In this document: positions 46,679 to 59,105 of the stretch, piece after piece
Position numbering within the stretch: the first letter of the stretch is position 1
How the letters are laid out: each line of letters opens with the position of its first letter
Assembly (NCBI GenBank): GCA_035610835.1
Contig: CM069453.1
Coordinates: 72,294,682-72,358,681 of the forward strand
Reading direction: 5' to 3'
DNA from: Ophiura sarsii
Taxonomy: Eukaryota > Echinodermata > Ophiuroidea > Amphilepidida > Ophiuridae
Length of the DNA: 64,000 bases
Translations under genes and position numbers: made by a program
The notes under the pieces: model-generated
The model's input: only the letters and a program-made list of their open reading frames with translations
What the model was told of the DNA's origin: nothing
Database searches by the model: none

Positions 46679-49459
46679 AATCGTTGCTCGTATCGGCGCT
46701 TAGAGCAGCTAGCAACGTAGCATTACTCAGGTCAAGTCAAAATTCAACACAGATGTGTTTTTACATTACTTTTAAATTTTTTCAAAAAAATCCAATCGTT
46801 GCTCGTATCGGCGCTTAGAGCAGCTAGCAACGTAGCATTACTCAGGTCAAGTCAAAATTCAACACAGATGTGTTTTTACATCACTTTTAATTTTTTTCAA
46901 AAAAAATCCAATCGTTGCTCGTATCTGCGCATAGAGCAGCTAGCAAGATAGCATTACTCAGGAAAAGTCAAAAATCAACACAAATGTGTTTTTACATCAC
47001 TTTCAATTTTTTTCAAAAAAATCCAATCGTTGCTCGTATCTGCGCATAGAGCAGCTAGCAAGGTAGCATTACTCAGGAAAAGTCAAAAATCAACACAGAT
47101 GTGTTTTTACATCACTTTTAACTTTTTTCAAAAAATTCCAATTGTTGCTCGTATCGGCGCATAGATCAGCTAACAAGATAGCATTTCTCAGGAAAAGTCG
47201 AAAATCAACACAGATGTGTTTTTACATCACTTTCAATTTTTTTCAAAAAAATCCAATTGTTGCTCGTATCGGCGCATAGAGCAGCAAGCAAGGTAGCATT
47301 ACTCAGGAAAAGTCATAAATCAACACAGATGTGTTTTTACATCACTTTTAAATTTTTTCAAAAAAAATCCAATTGTTGCTCGTATCTGCGCATAGAGCAG
47401 CTAGCAAGATAGCATTACTCAGGAAAAGTCAAAAATCAACACAGATGTGTTTTTACATCACTTTTAACTTTTTTCAAAAAATTCCAATTGTTGCTCGTAT
47501 CGGCGCATAGAGCAGCTAACAAGATAGCATTACTCAGGAAAAGTCAAAAATCAACACAGATATGTTTTTACATCACTTTTAAATGTTTTCAAAAAATTCC
47601 AATTGTTGCTCGTATCGGCGCATAGAGCAGCTAGCAATGAAAAGTCATAGATCAACACAGATGTGTTTTTACATCACTTTTAAATTTTTTCCAAAAATTC
47701 CAATTGTTGCTCGTATCTGCGCATTAACAAGATAGCATTTCTCAGGAAAAGTCAAAAATCAACACAGATGGGTTTTTACATCACTTTCAATTTTTTTCAA
47801 AAAAATCCAATTGTTGCTCGTATCGGCGCATAGAGCAGCTAGCAAGGTAGCATTACTCAGGAAAAGTCAAAAATCAACACAGATGAGTTTTTACATCACT
47901 TTTAAAAATTTTCAAAAAAAATCCAATTGTTGCTCGTATCGGCGCATAGAGCAGCTAGCAACGTAGCATTACTCAGGAAAAGTCAAAAATCAACACAAAT
48001 GTGTTTTTACATCACTTTCAATTCTTTTCAAAAAAATCCAATCGTTGCTCGTATCTGCGCATAGATCAGCTAACAAGATAGCATTTCTCAGGAAAAGTCA
48101 AAAATCAACACAGATGTGTTTTTACATCACTTTTAAATTTTTTCAACAAATTCCAATTGTTGCTCGTATCGGTGCATAGAGCATTTCCCAAGGTAGCATT
48201 ACTCAGGAAAAGTCAAAAATCAACACAGATATGTTTTTACATCACTTTTAACTTTTTTCGAAAAATTCCAATTGTTGCTCGTATCGGCGCATAGATCAGC
48301 TAACAAGATAGCATTTCTCAGGAAAAGTCGAAAATCAACACAGATGTGTTTTTACATCACTTTCAATTTTTTTCAAAAAAATCCAATTGTTGCTCGTATC
48401 GGAGCATAGAGCAGCAAGCAAGGTAGCATTACTCAGGAAAAGTCATAAATCAACACAGATGTGTTTTTACATCACTTTTAAATGTTTTCAAAAAAAATCC
48501 AATTGTTGCTCGTATCTGCGCATAGAGCAGCTAGCAAGATAGCATTACTCAGGAAAAGTCAAAAATCAACACAGATGTGTTTTTACATCACTTTTAACTT
48601 TTTTCAAAAAATTCCAATTGTTGCTCGTATCGGCGCATAGAGCAGCTAGCAAGGTAGCATTACTCAGGTCAAGTCAAAAATCAACACAGATATGTTTTTA
48701 CATCACTTTTAACTTTTTTCGAAAAATTCCAATTGTTGCTCGTATCTGCGCATAGATCAGCTAACAAGATAGCATTTCTCAGGAAAAGTCAAAAATCAAC
48801 ACAGATGTGTTTTTACATCACTTTTAACTTTTTTCAAAAAATTCCAATTGTTGCTCGTATCGGCGCATAGAGCAGCTAGCAAGGTAGCATTACTCAGGTC
48901 AAGTCAAAATTCAACACAGATGTGTTTTTACATCACTTTTAAATTTTTTCAAAAAATTCCAATTGTTGCTCGTATCGGCGCATAGAGCAGCTAGCAACGT
49001 AGCATTACTCAGGAAAAGTCAAAAATCAACACAGATGTGTTTTTACATCACTTTCAATTTTTTTCAAAAAAATCCAATCGTTGCTCGTATCTGCGCATAG
49101 ATCAGCTAACAAGATAGCATTTCTCAGGAAAAGTCAAAAATCAACACAGATGTGTTTTTACATCACTTTTAAATTTTTTCAACAAATTCCAATTGTTGCT
49201 CGTATCGGTGCATAGAGCATTTCCCAAGGTAGCATTACTCAGGAAAAGTCAAAAATCAACACAGATATGTTTTTACATCACTTTTAACTTTTTTCGAAAA
49301 ATTCCAATTGTTGCTCGTATCTGCGCATTAACAAGATAGCATTTCTCAGGAAAAGTCAAAAATCAACACAGATGGGTTTTTACATCACTTTCAATTTTTT
49401 TCAAAAAAAATCCAATTGTTGCTTGTATCGGTGCATAGAGCATTTCCCAAGGTAGCATT
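46679..49459. repeat. Satellite A block 13, type II head, internally duplicated
   Basis: About 24 A monomers. The GGAAAAGTCG marker occurs at 47191 and 48321, 1130 bp apart, showing that part of the block is doubled. The second copy carries CGGAGCATAG (48401), a private variant shared only with 52713. The CTAGCAATGA deletion monomer is at 47631. Confidence 0.94.
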
Positions 49460-50673
49460 AAGACCCTATATGCAGGTCAGGTAGGGGGTCCTACTGACCA
49501 AGTCTGGTGAATGTAGCATGTAAACTGTAGGAGTAGAAGCATTTTAAAGAAAATCACGTTTTGACCCCTACAGACCCCCGTGTGACCTTTGACCCAAAAC
49601 TGTTAAGACCCTATATGGAGGTCAGGTAGGGGGTCCTACTGACCAAGTCTGGTGAATGTAGCATGTAAACTGTAGGAGTAGAAGCATTTTAAAGAAAATC
49701 CATTTTAAAGAAAATCACGTTTTGACCCCTACAGACTTCCGTGTGACCTTTGACCTAAAACTGTGAAGACCCTATATGGAGGTCAGGTAGGGGGTCCTAC
49801 TGACCAAGTCTGGTGAATGTAGCATTTAAACTGTAGGAGTAGAAGCATTTTAAAGAAAATCATGTTTTGACCCCTACAGACCCCCGTGTGACCTTTGACC
49901 CAAAACTGTTAAGACCCTATATGTAGGGCAGGTAGGGGGTCCTACTGACTAAGTCTGGTGAATGTATCATGTAAACTGTAGGAGAAGAAGCATTTTAAAG
50001 AAAATGCATTTTAAAGAAAATCACGTTTTGACCCCTACAGACTTCCGTGTGACCTTTGACCCAAAACTGTGAAGACCCTATATGGAGGTCAGGTAGGGGG
50101 TCCTACTGACCAAGTCTGGTGAATGTAGCATGTAAACTGTAGGAGTAGAAGCATTTTAAAGAAAATCACGTTTTGACCCCTACAGACCCCCGTGTGACCT
50201 TTGACCCAAAACTGTGAAGACCCTATATGGAGGTCAGGCAGGGGGTCCTACTGACCACGTCTGGTGAATGTATCATGTAAACTGTAGGAGTAGAAGTATT
50301 TTAAAGAAAATCCATTTTAAAGAAAATCAAGTTTTGACCCCTACAGACTTCCGTGTGACCTTTGACCCAAAACTGTGAAGACCCTATTTGGAGGTCAGGT
50401 AGGGGGTCCTACTGACCAAGTCTGGTGAATGTATCATGTAAACTGTAGGAGTAGAAGCATTTTAAAGAAAATCAAGTTTTGACCCCTACAGACTTTCGTG
50501 TGACCTTTGACCCAAAACTGTGAAGACCCTATATGGAGGTCAGGTAGGGGGTCCTACTGACCAAGTCTGGTGAATGTATCATTTAAACTGTAGGAGTAGA
50601 AGCATTTTAAAGAAAATCCATTTTAAAGAAAATCACGTTTTGACCCCTACAGACTTCCGTGTGACCTTTGACC
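49460..50673. repeat. Satellite B block 13, type I, eight monomers
   Basis: Full 1214-bp type I block. It carries GGTCAGGCAGGGGG and TGACCACGTCTGG in the sixth monomer, shared with 53771-54984 and 57068-58280 and absent from the type I blocks left of 43 kb. AAAATCAAG in the long sixth monomer and GACTTTCGTG in the seventh are private. Confidence 0.95.
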
Positions 50674-53600
50674 TTTGAGCAAGGTAGCATTACTCAGGTC
50701 AAGTCAAAATTCAACACAGATGTGTTTTTACATCACTTTTAAATTTTTTCAAAAAAATCCAATCGTTGTTCGTATTGGCGCATAGAGCAGCTAGCAAGAT
50801 AGCATTACTCAGGAAAAGTCAAAAATCAACACAGATGTGTTTTTACATCACTTTTAACTTTTTTCAAAAAAATCCAATTGTTGTTCGTATTGGCGCATAG
50901 AGCAGCTAGCAAGGTAGCATTACTCAGGTCAAGTCAAAATTCAACACAGATCTGTTTATACATCACTTTTAAAAAATTTCAAAAAAATCCAATCATTGCT
51001 TGTATCGGCGCTTAGAGCAGCTAGCAACGTAGCATTACTCAGGTCAAGTCAAAATTCAACACAGATGTGTTTTTACATTACTTTTAAATTTTTTCAAAAA
51101 AATCCAATCGTTGCTCGTATCGGCGCTTAGAGCAGCTAGCAACGTAGCATTACTCAGGTCAAGTCAAAATTCAACACAGATGTGTTTTTACATCACTTTT
51201 AATTTTTTTCAAAAAAAATCCAATCGTTGCTCGTATCTGCGCATAGAGCAGCTAGCAAGATAGCATTACTCAGGAAAAGTCAAAAATCAACACAAATGTG
51301 TTTTTACATCACTTTCAATTTTTTTCAAAAAAATCCAATCGTTGCTCGTATCTGCGCATAGAGCAGCTAGCAAGGTAGCATTACTCATGAAAAGTCAAAA
51401 ATCAATACAGATGTGTTTTTACATCACTTTTAACTTTTTTCAAAAAATTCCAATTGTTGCTCGTATCGGCGCATAGATCAGCTAACAAGATAGCATTTCT
51501 CAGGAAAAGTCAAAAATCAACACAGATGTGTTTTTACATCACTTTCAATTTTTTTCAAAAAAATCCAATTGTTGCTCGTATCGGCGCATAGAGCAGCAAG
51601 CAAGGTAGCATTACTCAGGAAAAGTCATAAATCAACACAGATGTGTTTTTACATCACTTTTAAATTTTTTCAAAAAAAATCCAATTGTTGCTCGTATCTG
51701 CGCATAGAGCAGCTAGCAAGATAGCATTACTCAGGAAAAGTCAAAAATCAACACAGATGTGTTTTTACATCACTTTTAACTTTTTTCAAAAAATTCCAAT
51801 TGTTGCTCGTATCGGCGCATAGAGCAGCTAACAAGATAGCATTACTCAGGAAAAGTCAAAAATCAACACAGATATGTTTTTACATCACTTTTAAATGTTT
51901 TCAAAAAATTCCAATTGTTGCTCGTATCGGCGCATAGAGCAGCTAGCAATGAAAAGTCATAGATCAACACAGATGTGTTTTTACATCACTTTTAAATTTT
52001 TTCCAAAAATTCCAATTGTTGCTCGTATCTGCGCATTAACAAGATAGCATTTCTCAGGAAAAGTCAAAAATCAACACAGATGGGTTTTTACATCACTTTC
52101 AATTTTTTTCAAAAAAATCCAATTGTTGCTCGTATCGGCGCATAGAGCAGCTAGCAAGGTAGCATTACTCAGGAAAAGTCAAAAATCAACACAGATGAGT
52201 TTTTACATCACTTTTAAAAATTTTCAAAAAAAATCCAATTGTTGCTCGTATCGGCGCATAGAGCAGCTAGCAACGTAGCATTACTCAGGAAAAGTCAAAA
52301 ATCAACACAAATGTGTTTTTACATCACTTTCAATTCTTTTCAAAAAAATCCAATCGTTGCTCGTATCTGCGCATAGATCAGCTAACAAGATAGCATTTCT
52401 CAGGAAAAGTCAAAAATCAACACAGATGTGTTTTTACATCACTTTTAAATTTTTTCAACAAATTCCAATTGTTGCTCGTATCGGTGCATAGAGCATTTCC
52501 CAAGGTAGCATTACTCAGGAAAAGTCAAAAATCAACACAGATATGTTTTTACATCACTTTTAACTTTTTTCGAAAAATTCCAATTGTTGCTCGTATCGGC
52601 GCATAGATCAGCTAACAAGATAGCATTTCTCAGGAAAAGTCGAAAATCAACACAGATGTGTTTTTACATCACTTTCAATTTTTTTCAAAAAAATCCAATT
52701 GTTGCTCGTATCGGAGCATAGAGCAGCAAGCAAGGTAGCATTACTCAGGAAAAGTCATAAATCAACACAGATGTGTTTTTACATCACTTTTAAATGTTTT
52801 CAAAAAAAATCCAATTGTTGCTCGTATCTGCGCATAGAGCAGCTAGCAAGATAGCATTACTCAGGAAAAGTCAAAAATCAACACAGATGTGTTTTTACAT
52901 CACTTTTAACTTTTTTCAAAAAATTCCAATTGTTGCTCGTATCGGCGCATAGAGCAGCTAGCAAGGTAGCATTACTCAGGTCAAGTCAAAAATCAACACA
53001 GATATGTTTTTACATCACTTTTAACTTTTTTCGAAAAATTCCAATTGTTGCTCGTATCTGCGCATAGATCAGCTAACAAGATAGCATTTCTCAAGAAAAG
53101 TCAAAAATCAACACAGATGTGTTTTTACATCACTTTTAACTTTTTTCAAAAAATTCCAATTGTTGCTCGTATCGGCGCATAGAGCAGCTAGCAAGGTAGC
53201 ATTACTCAGGTCAAGTCAAAATTCAACACAGATGTGTTTTTACATCACTTTTAAATTTTTTCAAAAAATTCCAATTGTTGCTCGTATCGGCGCATAGAGC
53301 AGCTAGCAACGTAGCATTACTCAGGAAAAGTCAAAAATCAACACAGATGTGTTTTTACATCACTTTCAATTTTTTTCAAAAAAATCCAATCGTTGCTCGT
53401 ATCTGCGCATAGATCAGCTAACAAGATAGCATTTCTCAGGAAAAGTCAAAAATCAACACAGATGTGTTTTTACATCACTTTTAAATTTTTTCAACAAATT
53501 CCAATTGTTGCTCGTATCGGTGCATAGAGCATTTCCCAAGGTAGCATTACTCAGGAAAAGTCAAAAATCAACACAGATATGTTTTTACATCACTTTTAAC

Positions 53601-53770
53601 TTTTTTCGAAAAATTCCAATTGTTGCTCGTATCTGCGCATTAACAAGATAGCATTTCTCAGGAAAAGTCAAAAATCAACACAGATGGGTTTTTACATCAC
53701 TTTCAATTTTTTTCAAAAAAAATCCAATTGTTGCTGTATCGGTGCATAGAGCATTTCCCAAGGTAGCATT
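50674..53770. repeat. Satellite A block 14, type I head, longest A block
   Basis: About 27 A monomers. The front is type I (GTTCGTATTGG, CATTGCTTG, GCGCTT), but from about 51550 the order matches 46679-49459 at an offset of 4312 bp (CTAGCAATGA at 51943 against 47631, GGAGC at 52713 against 48401). It is therefore a recombinant A block. The final monomer has lost one base (TTGCTGTATCGG near 53731). Confidence 0.94.
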
Positions 53771-54984
53771 AAGACCCTATATGCAGGTCAGGTAGGGGGT
53801 CCTACTGACCAAGTCTGGTGAATGTAGCATGTAAACTGTAGGAGTAGAAGCATTTTAAAGAAAATCACGTTTTGACCCCTACAGACCCCCGTGTGACCTT
53901 TGACCCAAAACTGTTAAGACCCTATATGGAGGTCAGGTAGGGGGTCCTACTGACCAAGTCTGGTGAATGTAGCATGTAAACTGTAGGAGTAGAAGCATTT
54001 TAAAGAAAATCCATTTTAAAGAAAATCACGTTTTGACCCCTACAGACTTCCGTGTGACCTTTGACCTAAAACTGTGAAGACCCTATATGGAGGTCAGGTA
54101 GGGGGTCCTACTGACCAAGTCTGGTGAATGTAGCATTTAAACTGTAGGAGTAGAAGCATTTTAAAGAAAATCATGTTTTGACCCCTACAGACCCCCGTGT
54201 GACCTTTGACCCAAAACTGTTAAGACCCTATATGTAGGGCAGGTAGGGGGTCCTACTGACTAAGTCTGGTGAATGTATCATGTAAACTGTAGGAGAAGAA
54301 GCATTTTAAAGAAAATGCATTTTAAAGAAAATCACGTTTTGACCCCTACAGACTTCCGTGTGACCTTTGACCCAAAACTGTGAAGACCCTATATGGAGGT
54401 CAGGTAGGGGGTCCTACTGACCAAGTCTGGTGAATGTAGCATGTAAACTGTAGGAGTAGAAGCATTTTAAAGAAAATCACGTTTTGACCCCTACAGACCC
54501 CCGTGTGACCTTTGACCCAAAACTGTGAAGACCCTATATGGAGGTCAGGCAGGGGGTCCTACTGACCACGTCTGGTGAATGTATCATGTAAACTGTAGGA
54601 GTAGAAGTATTTTAAAGAAAATCCATTTTAAAGAAAATCACGTTTTGACCCCTACAGACTTCCGTGTGACCTTTGACCCAAAACTGTGAAGACCCTATTT
54701 GGAGGTCAGGTAGGGGGTCCTACTGACCAAGTCTGGTGAATGTATCATGTAAACTGTAGGAGTAGAAGCATTTTAAAGAAAATCAAGTTTTGACCCCTAC
54801 AGACTTCCGTGTGACCTTTGACCCAAAACTGTGAAGACCCTATATGGAGGTCAGGTAGGGGGTCCTACTGACCAAGTCTGGTGAATGTATCATTTAAACT
54901 GTAGGAGTAGAAGCATTTTAAAGAAAATCCATTTTAAAGAAAATCACGTTTTGACCCCTACAGACTTCCGTGTGACCTTTGACC
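53771..54984. repeat. Satellite B block 14, type I, eight monomers
   Basis: Full 1214-bp copy, 4311 bp after the start of block 13 and nearly identical to it, including the GGCAGGGGG and CCACGTCTGG variants. It keeps AAAATCACG in the long sixth monomer where block 13 has AAAATCAAG. Confidence 0.95.
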
Positions 54985-57067
54985 TTTGAGCAAGGTAGCA
55001 TTACTCAGGTCAAGTCAAAATTCAACACAGATGTGTTTTTACATCACTTTTAAATTTTTTCAAAAAAATCCAATCGTTGTTCGTATTGGCGCATAGAGCA
55101 GCTAGCAAGATAGCATTACTCAGGAAAAGTCAAAAATCAACACAGATGTGTTTTTACATCACTTTTAACTTTTTTCAAAAAAATCCAATTGTTGTTCGTA
55201 TTGGCGCATAGAGCAGCTAGCAAGGTAGCATTACTCAGGTCAAGTCAAAATTCAACACAGATCTGTTTATACATCACTTTTAAAAAATTTCAAAAAAATC
55301 CAATCATTGCTTGTATCGGCGCTTAGAGCAGCTAGCAACGTAGCATTACTCAGGTCAAGTCAAAATTCAACACAGATGTGTTTTTACATTACTTTTAAAT
55401 TTTTTCAAAAAAATCCAATCGTTGCTCGTATCGGCGCTTAGAGCAGCTAGCAACGTAGCATTACTCAGGTCAAGTCAAAATTCAACACAGATGTGTTTTT
55501 ACATCACTTTTAATTTTTTTCAAAAAAAATCCAATCGTTGCTCGTATCTGCGCATAGAGCAGCTAGCAAGATAGCATTACTCAGGAAAAGTCAAAAATCA
55601 ACACAAATGTGTTTTTACATCACTTTCAATTTTTTTCAAAAAAATCCAATCGTTGCTCGTATCTGCGCATAGAGCAGCTAGCAAGGTAGCATTACTCATG
55701 AAAAGTCAAAAATCAATACAGATGTGTTTTTACATCACTTTTAACTTTTTTCAAAAAATTCCAATTGTTGCTCGTATCGGCGCATAGATCAGCTAACAAG
55801 ATAGCATTTCTCAGGAAAAGTCAAAAATCAACACAGATGTGTTTTTACATCACTTTCAATTTTTTTCAAAAAAATCCAATTGTTCCTCGTATCGGCGCAT
55901 AGAGCAGCTAGCAAGGTAGCATTACTCAGGAAAAGTCATAAATCAACACAGATGTGTTTTTACATCACTTTTAAATTTTTTCAAAAAAAATCCAATTGTT
56001 GCTCGTATCTGCGCATAGTGCAGCTACCAAGATAGCATTACTCAGGAAAAGTCAAAAATCAACACAAATGTGTTTTTACATCACTTTCAATTTTTTTCAA
56101 AAAAATCCAATCGTTGCTCGTATCTGCGTATAGAGCAGCTAGCAAGATAGCGTTACTCAGGAAAAGTCAAAAATCAACACAGATGTGTTTTTACATCACT
56201 TTTAACTTTTTTCAAAAAATTCCAATTGTTGCTCGTATCGGCGCATAGAGCAGCTAACAAGATAGCATTACTCAGGAAAAGTCAAAAATCAACACAGATA
56301 TGTTTTTACATCACTTTTAACTTTTTTCGAAAAATTCCAATTGTTGCTCGTATCTGCGCATAGATCAGCTAACAAGATAGCATTTCTCAGGAAAAGTCAA
56401 AAATCAACACAGATGTGTTTTTACATCACTTTTAACTTTTTTCAAAAAATTCCAATTGTTGCTCGTATCGGCGCATAGAGCAGCTAGCAAGGTAGCATTA
56501 CTCAGGTCAAGTCAAAATTCAACACAGATGTGTTTTTACATCACTTTTAAATGTTTTCAAAAAATTCCAATTGTTGCTCGTATCGGCGCATAGAGCAGCT
56601 AGCAACGTAGCATTACTCAGGAAAAGTCAAAAATCAACACAGATGTGTTTTTACATCACTTTCAATTTTTTTCAAAAAAATCCAATCGTTGCTCGTATCT
56701 GCGCATAGATCAGCTAACAAGATAGCATTTCTCAGGAAAAGTCAAAAATCAACACAGATGTGTTTTTACATCACTTTTAAATTTTTTCAACAAATTCCAA
56801 TTGTTGCTCGTATCGGTGCATAGAGCATTTCCCAAGGTAGCATTACTCAGGAAAAGTCAAAAATCAACACAGATATGTTTTTACATCACTTTTAACTTTT
56901 TTCGAAAAATTCCAATTGTTGCTCGTATCTGCGCATTAACAAGATAGCATTTCTCAGGAAAAGTCAAAAATCAACACAGATGGGTATTTACATCACTTTC
57001 AATTTTTTTCAAAAAAAATCCAATTGTTGCTTGTATCGGTGCATAGAGCATTTCCCAAGGTAGCATT
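54985..57067. repeat. Satellite A block 15, type I head
   Basis: About 18 A monomers. The front follows the reference type I order through TGTTCCTCG (55881) and AGCGTTACTC, then passes to the tail CAACAAATTCC, GATATG palindrome, TTAACAAG, GATGGG, GCTTG. It lacks the GATGAG monomer of the reference form. CTGCGTATAG near 56125 and GATGGGTATTT near 56980 are private. Confidence 0.94.
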
Positions 57068-58280
57068 AAGACCCTATATGCAGGTCAGGTAGGGGGTCCT
57101 ACTGACCAAGTCTGGTGAATGTAGCATGTAAACTGTAGGAGTAGAAGCATTTTAAAGAAAATCACGTTTTGACCCCTACAGACCCCCGTGTGACCTTTGA
57201 CCCAAAACTGTTAAGACCCTATATGGAGGTCAGGTAGGGGGTCCTACTGACCAAGTCTGGTGAATGTAGCATGTAAACTGTAGGAGTAGAAGCATTTTAA
57301 AGAAAATCCATTTTAAAGAAAATCACGTTTTGACCCCTACAGACTTCCGTGTGACCTTTGACCTAAAACTGTGAAGACCCTATATGGAGGTCAGGTAGGG
57401 GGTCCTACTGACCAAGTCTGGTGAATGTAGCATTTAAACTGTAGGAGTAGAAGCATTTTAAAGAAAATCATGTTTTGACCCCTACAGACCCCCGTGTGAC
57501 CTTTGACCCAAAACTGTTAAGACCCTATATGTAGGGCAGGTAGGGGGTCCTACTGACTAAGTCTGGTGAATGTATCATGTAAACTGTAGGAGAAGAAGCA
57601 TTTTAAAGAAAATGCATTTTAAAGAAAATCACGTTTTGACCCCTACAGACTTCCGTGTGACCTTTGACCCAAAACTGTGAAGACCCTATATGGAGGTCAG
57701 GTAGGGGGTCCTACTGACCAAGTCTGGTGAATGTAGCATGTAAACTGTAGGAGTAGAAGCATTTTAAAGAAAATCACGTTTTGACCCCTACAGACCCCCG
57801 TGTGACCTTTGACCCAAAACTGTGAAGACCCTATATGGAGGTCAGGCAGGGGGTCCTACTGACCACGTCTGGTGAATGTATCATGTAAACTGTAGGAGTA
57901 GAAGTATTTTAAAGAAAATCCATTTTAAAGAAAATCACGTTTTGACCCCTACAGACTTCCGTGTGACCTTTGACCCAAAACTGTGAAGACCCTATTTGGA
58001 GGTCAGGTAGGGGTCCTACTGACCAAGTCTGGTGAATGTATCATGTAAACTGTAGGAGTAGAAGCATTTTAAAGAAAATCAAGTTTTGACCCCTACAGAC
58101 TTCCGTGTGACCTTTGACCCAAAACTGTGAAGACCCTATATGGAGGTCAGGTAGGGGGTCCTACTGACCAAGTCTGGTGAATGTATCATTTAAACTGTAG
58201 GAGTAGAAGCATTTTAAAGAAAATCCATTTTAAAGAAAATCACGTTTTGACCCCTACAGACTTCCGTGTGACCTTTGACC
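57068..58280. repeat. Satellite B block 15, type I, eight monomers
   Basis: Copy of blocks 13 and 14 with the GGCAGGGGG and CCACGTCTGG variants. One G is lost in the seventh monomer (GGTAGGGGTCC near 58005), which breaks the hairpin loop length there and makes the block 1213 bp. Confidence 0.95.
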
Positions 58281-59105
58281 TTTGAGCAAGGTAGCATTAC
58301 TCAGGTCAAGTCAAAATTCAACACAGATGTGTTTTTACATCACTTTTAAATTTTTTCAAAAAAATCCAATCGTTGTTCGTATTGGCGCATAGAGCAGCTA
58401 GCAAGATAGCATTACTCAGGAAAAGTCAAAAATCAACACAGATGTGTTTTTACATCACTTTTAACTTTTTTCAAAAAAATCCAATTGTTGTTCGTATTGG
58501 CGCATAGAGCAGCTATCAAGGTAGCATTACTCAGGTCAAGTCAAAATTCAACACAGATCTGTTTATACATCACTTTTAAAAAATTTCAAAAAAATCCAAT
58601 CATTGCTTGTATCGGCGCTTAGAGCAGCTAGCAACGTAGCATTACTCAGGTCAAGTCAAAATTCAACACAGATGTGTTTTTACATTACTTTTAAATTTTT
58701 TCAAAAAAATCCAATCGTTGCTCGTATCGGCGCTTAGAGCAGCTAGCAACGTAGCATTACTCAGGTCAAGTCAAAATTCAACACAGATGTGTTTTTACAT
58801 CACTTTTAATTTTTTTCAAAAAAAATCCAATCGTTGCTCGTATCTGCGCATAGAGCAGCTAGCAAGATAGCATTACTCAGGAAAAGTCAAAAATCAACAC
58901 AAATGTGTTTTTACATCACCTTCAATTTTTTTCAAAAAAATCCAATCGTTGCTCGTATCTGCGCATAGAGCAGCTAGCAAGGTAGCATTACTCATGAAAA
59001 GTCAAAAATCAATACAGATGTGTTTTTACATCACTTTTAACTTTTTTCAAAAAAAATCCAATTGTTGCTTGTATCGGTGCATAGAGCATTTCCCAAGGTA
59101 GCATT
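58281..59105. repeat. Satellite A block 16, type I head with about 1.26-kb deletion
   Basis: About 7 A monomers. It follows block 15 to a T-tract near 59041 and then jumps to the final GCTTGTATCGGTGC monomer. The length difference from block 15 is 1258 bp. The breakpoint lies in the TTTTTTC-A-tract, the most self-similar part of the monomer. Confidence 0.94.
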
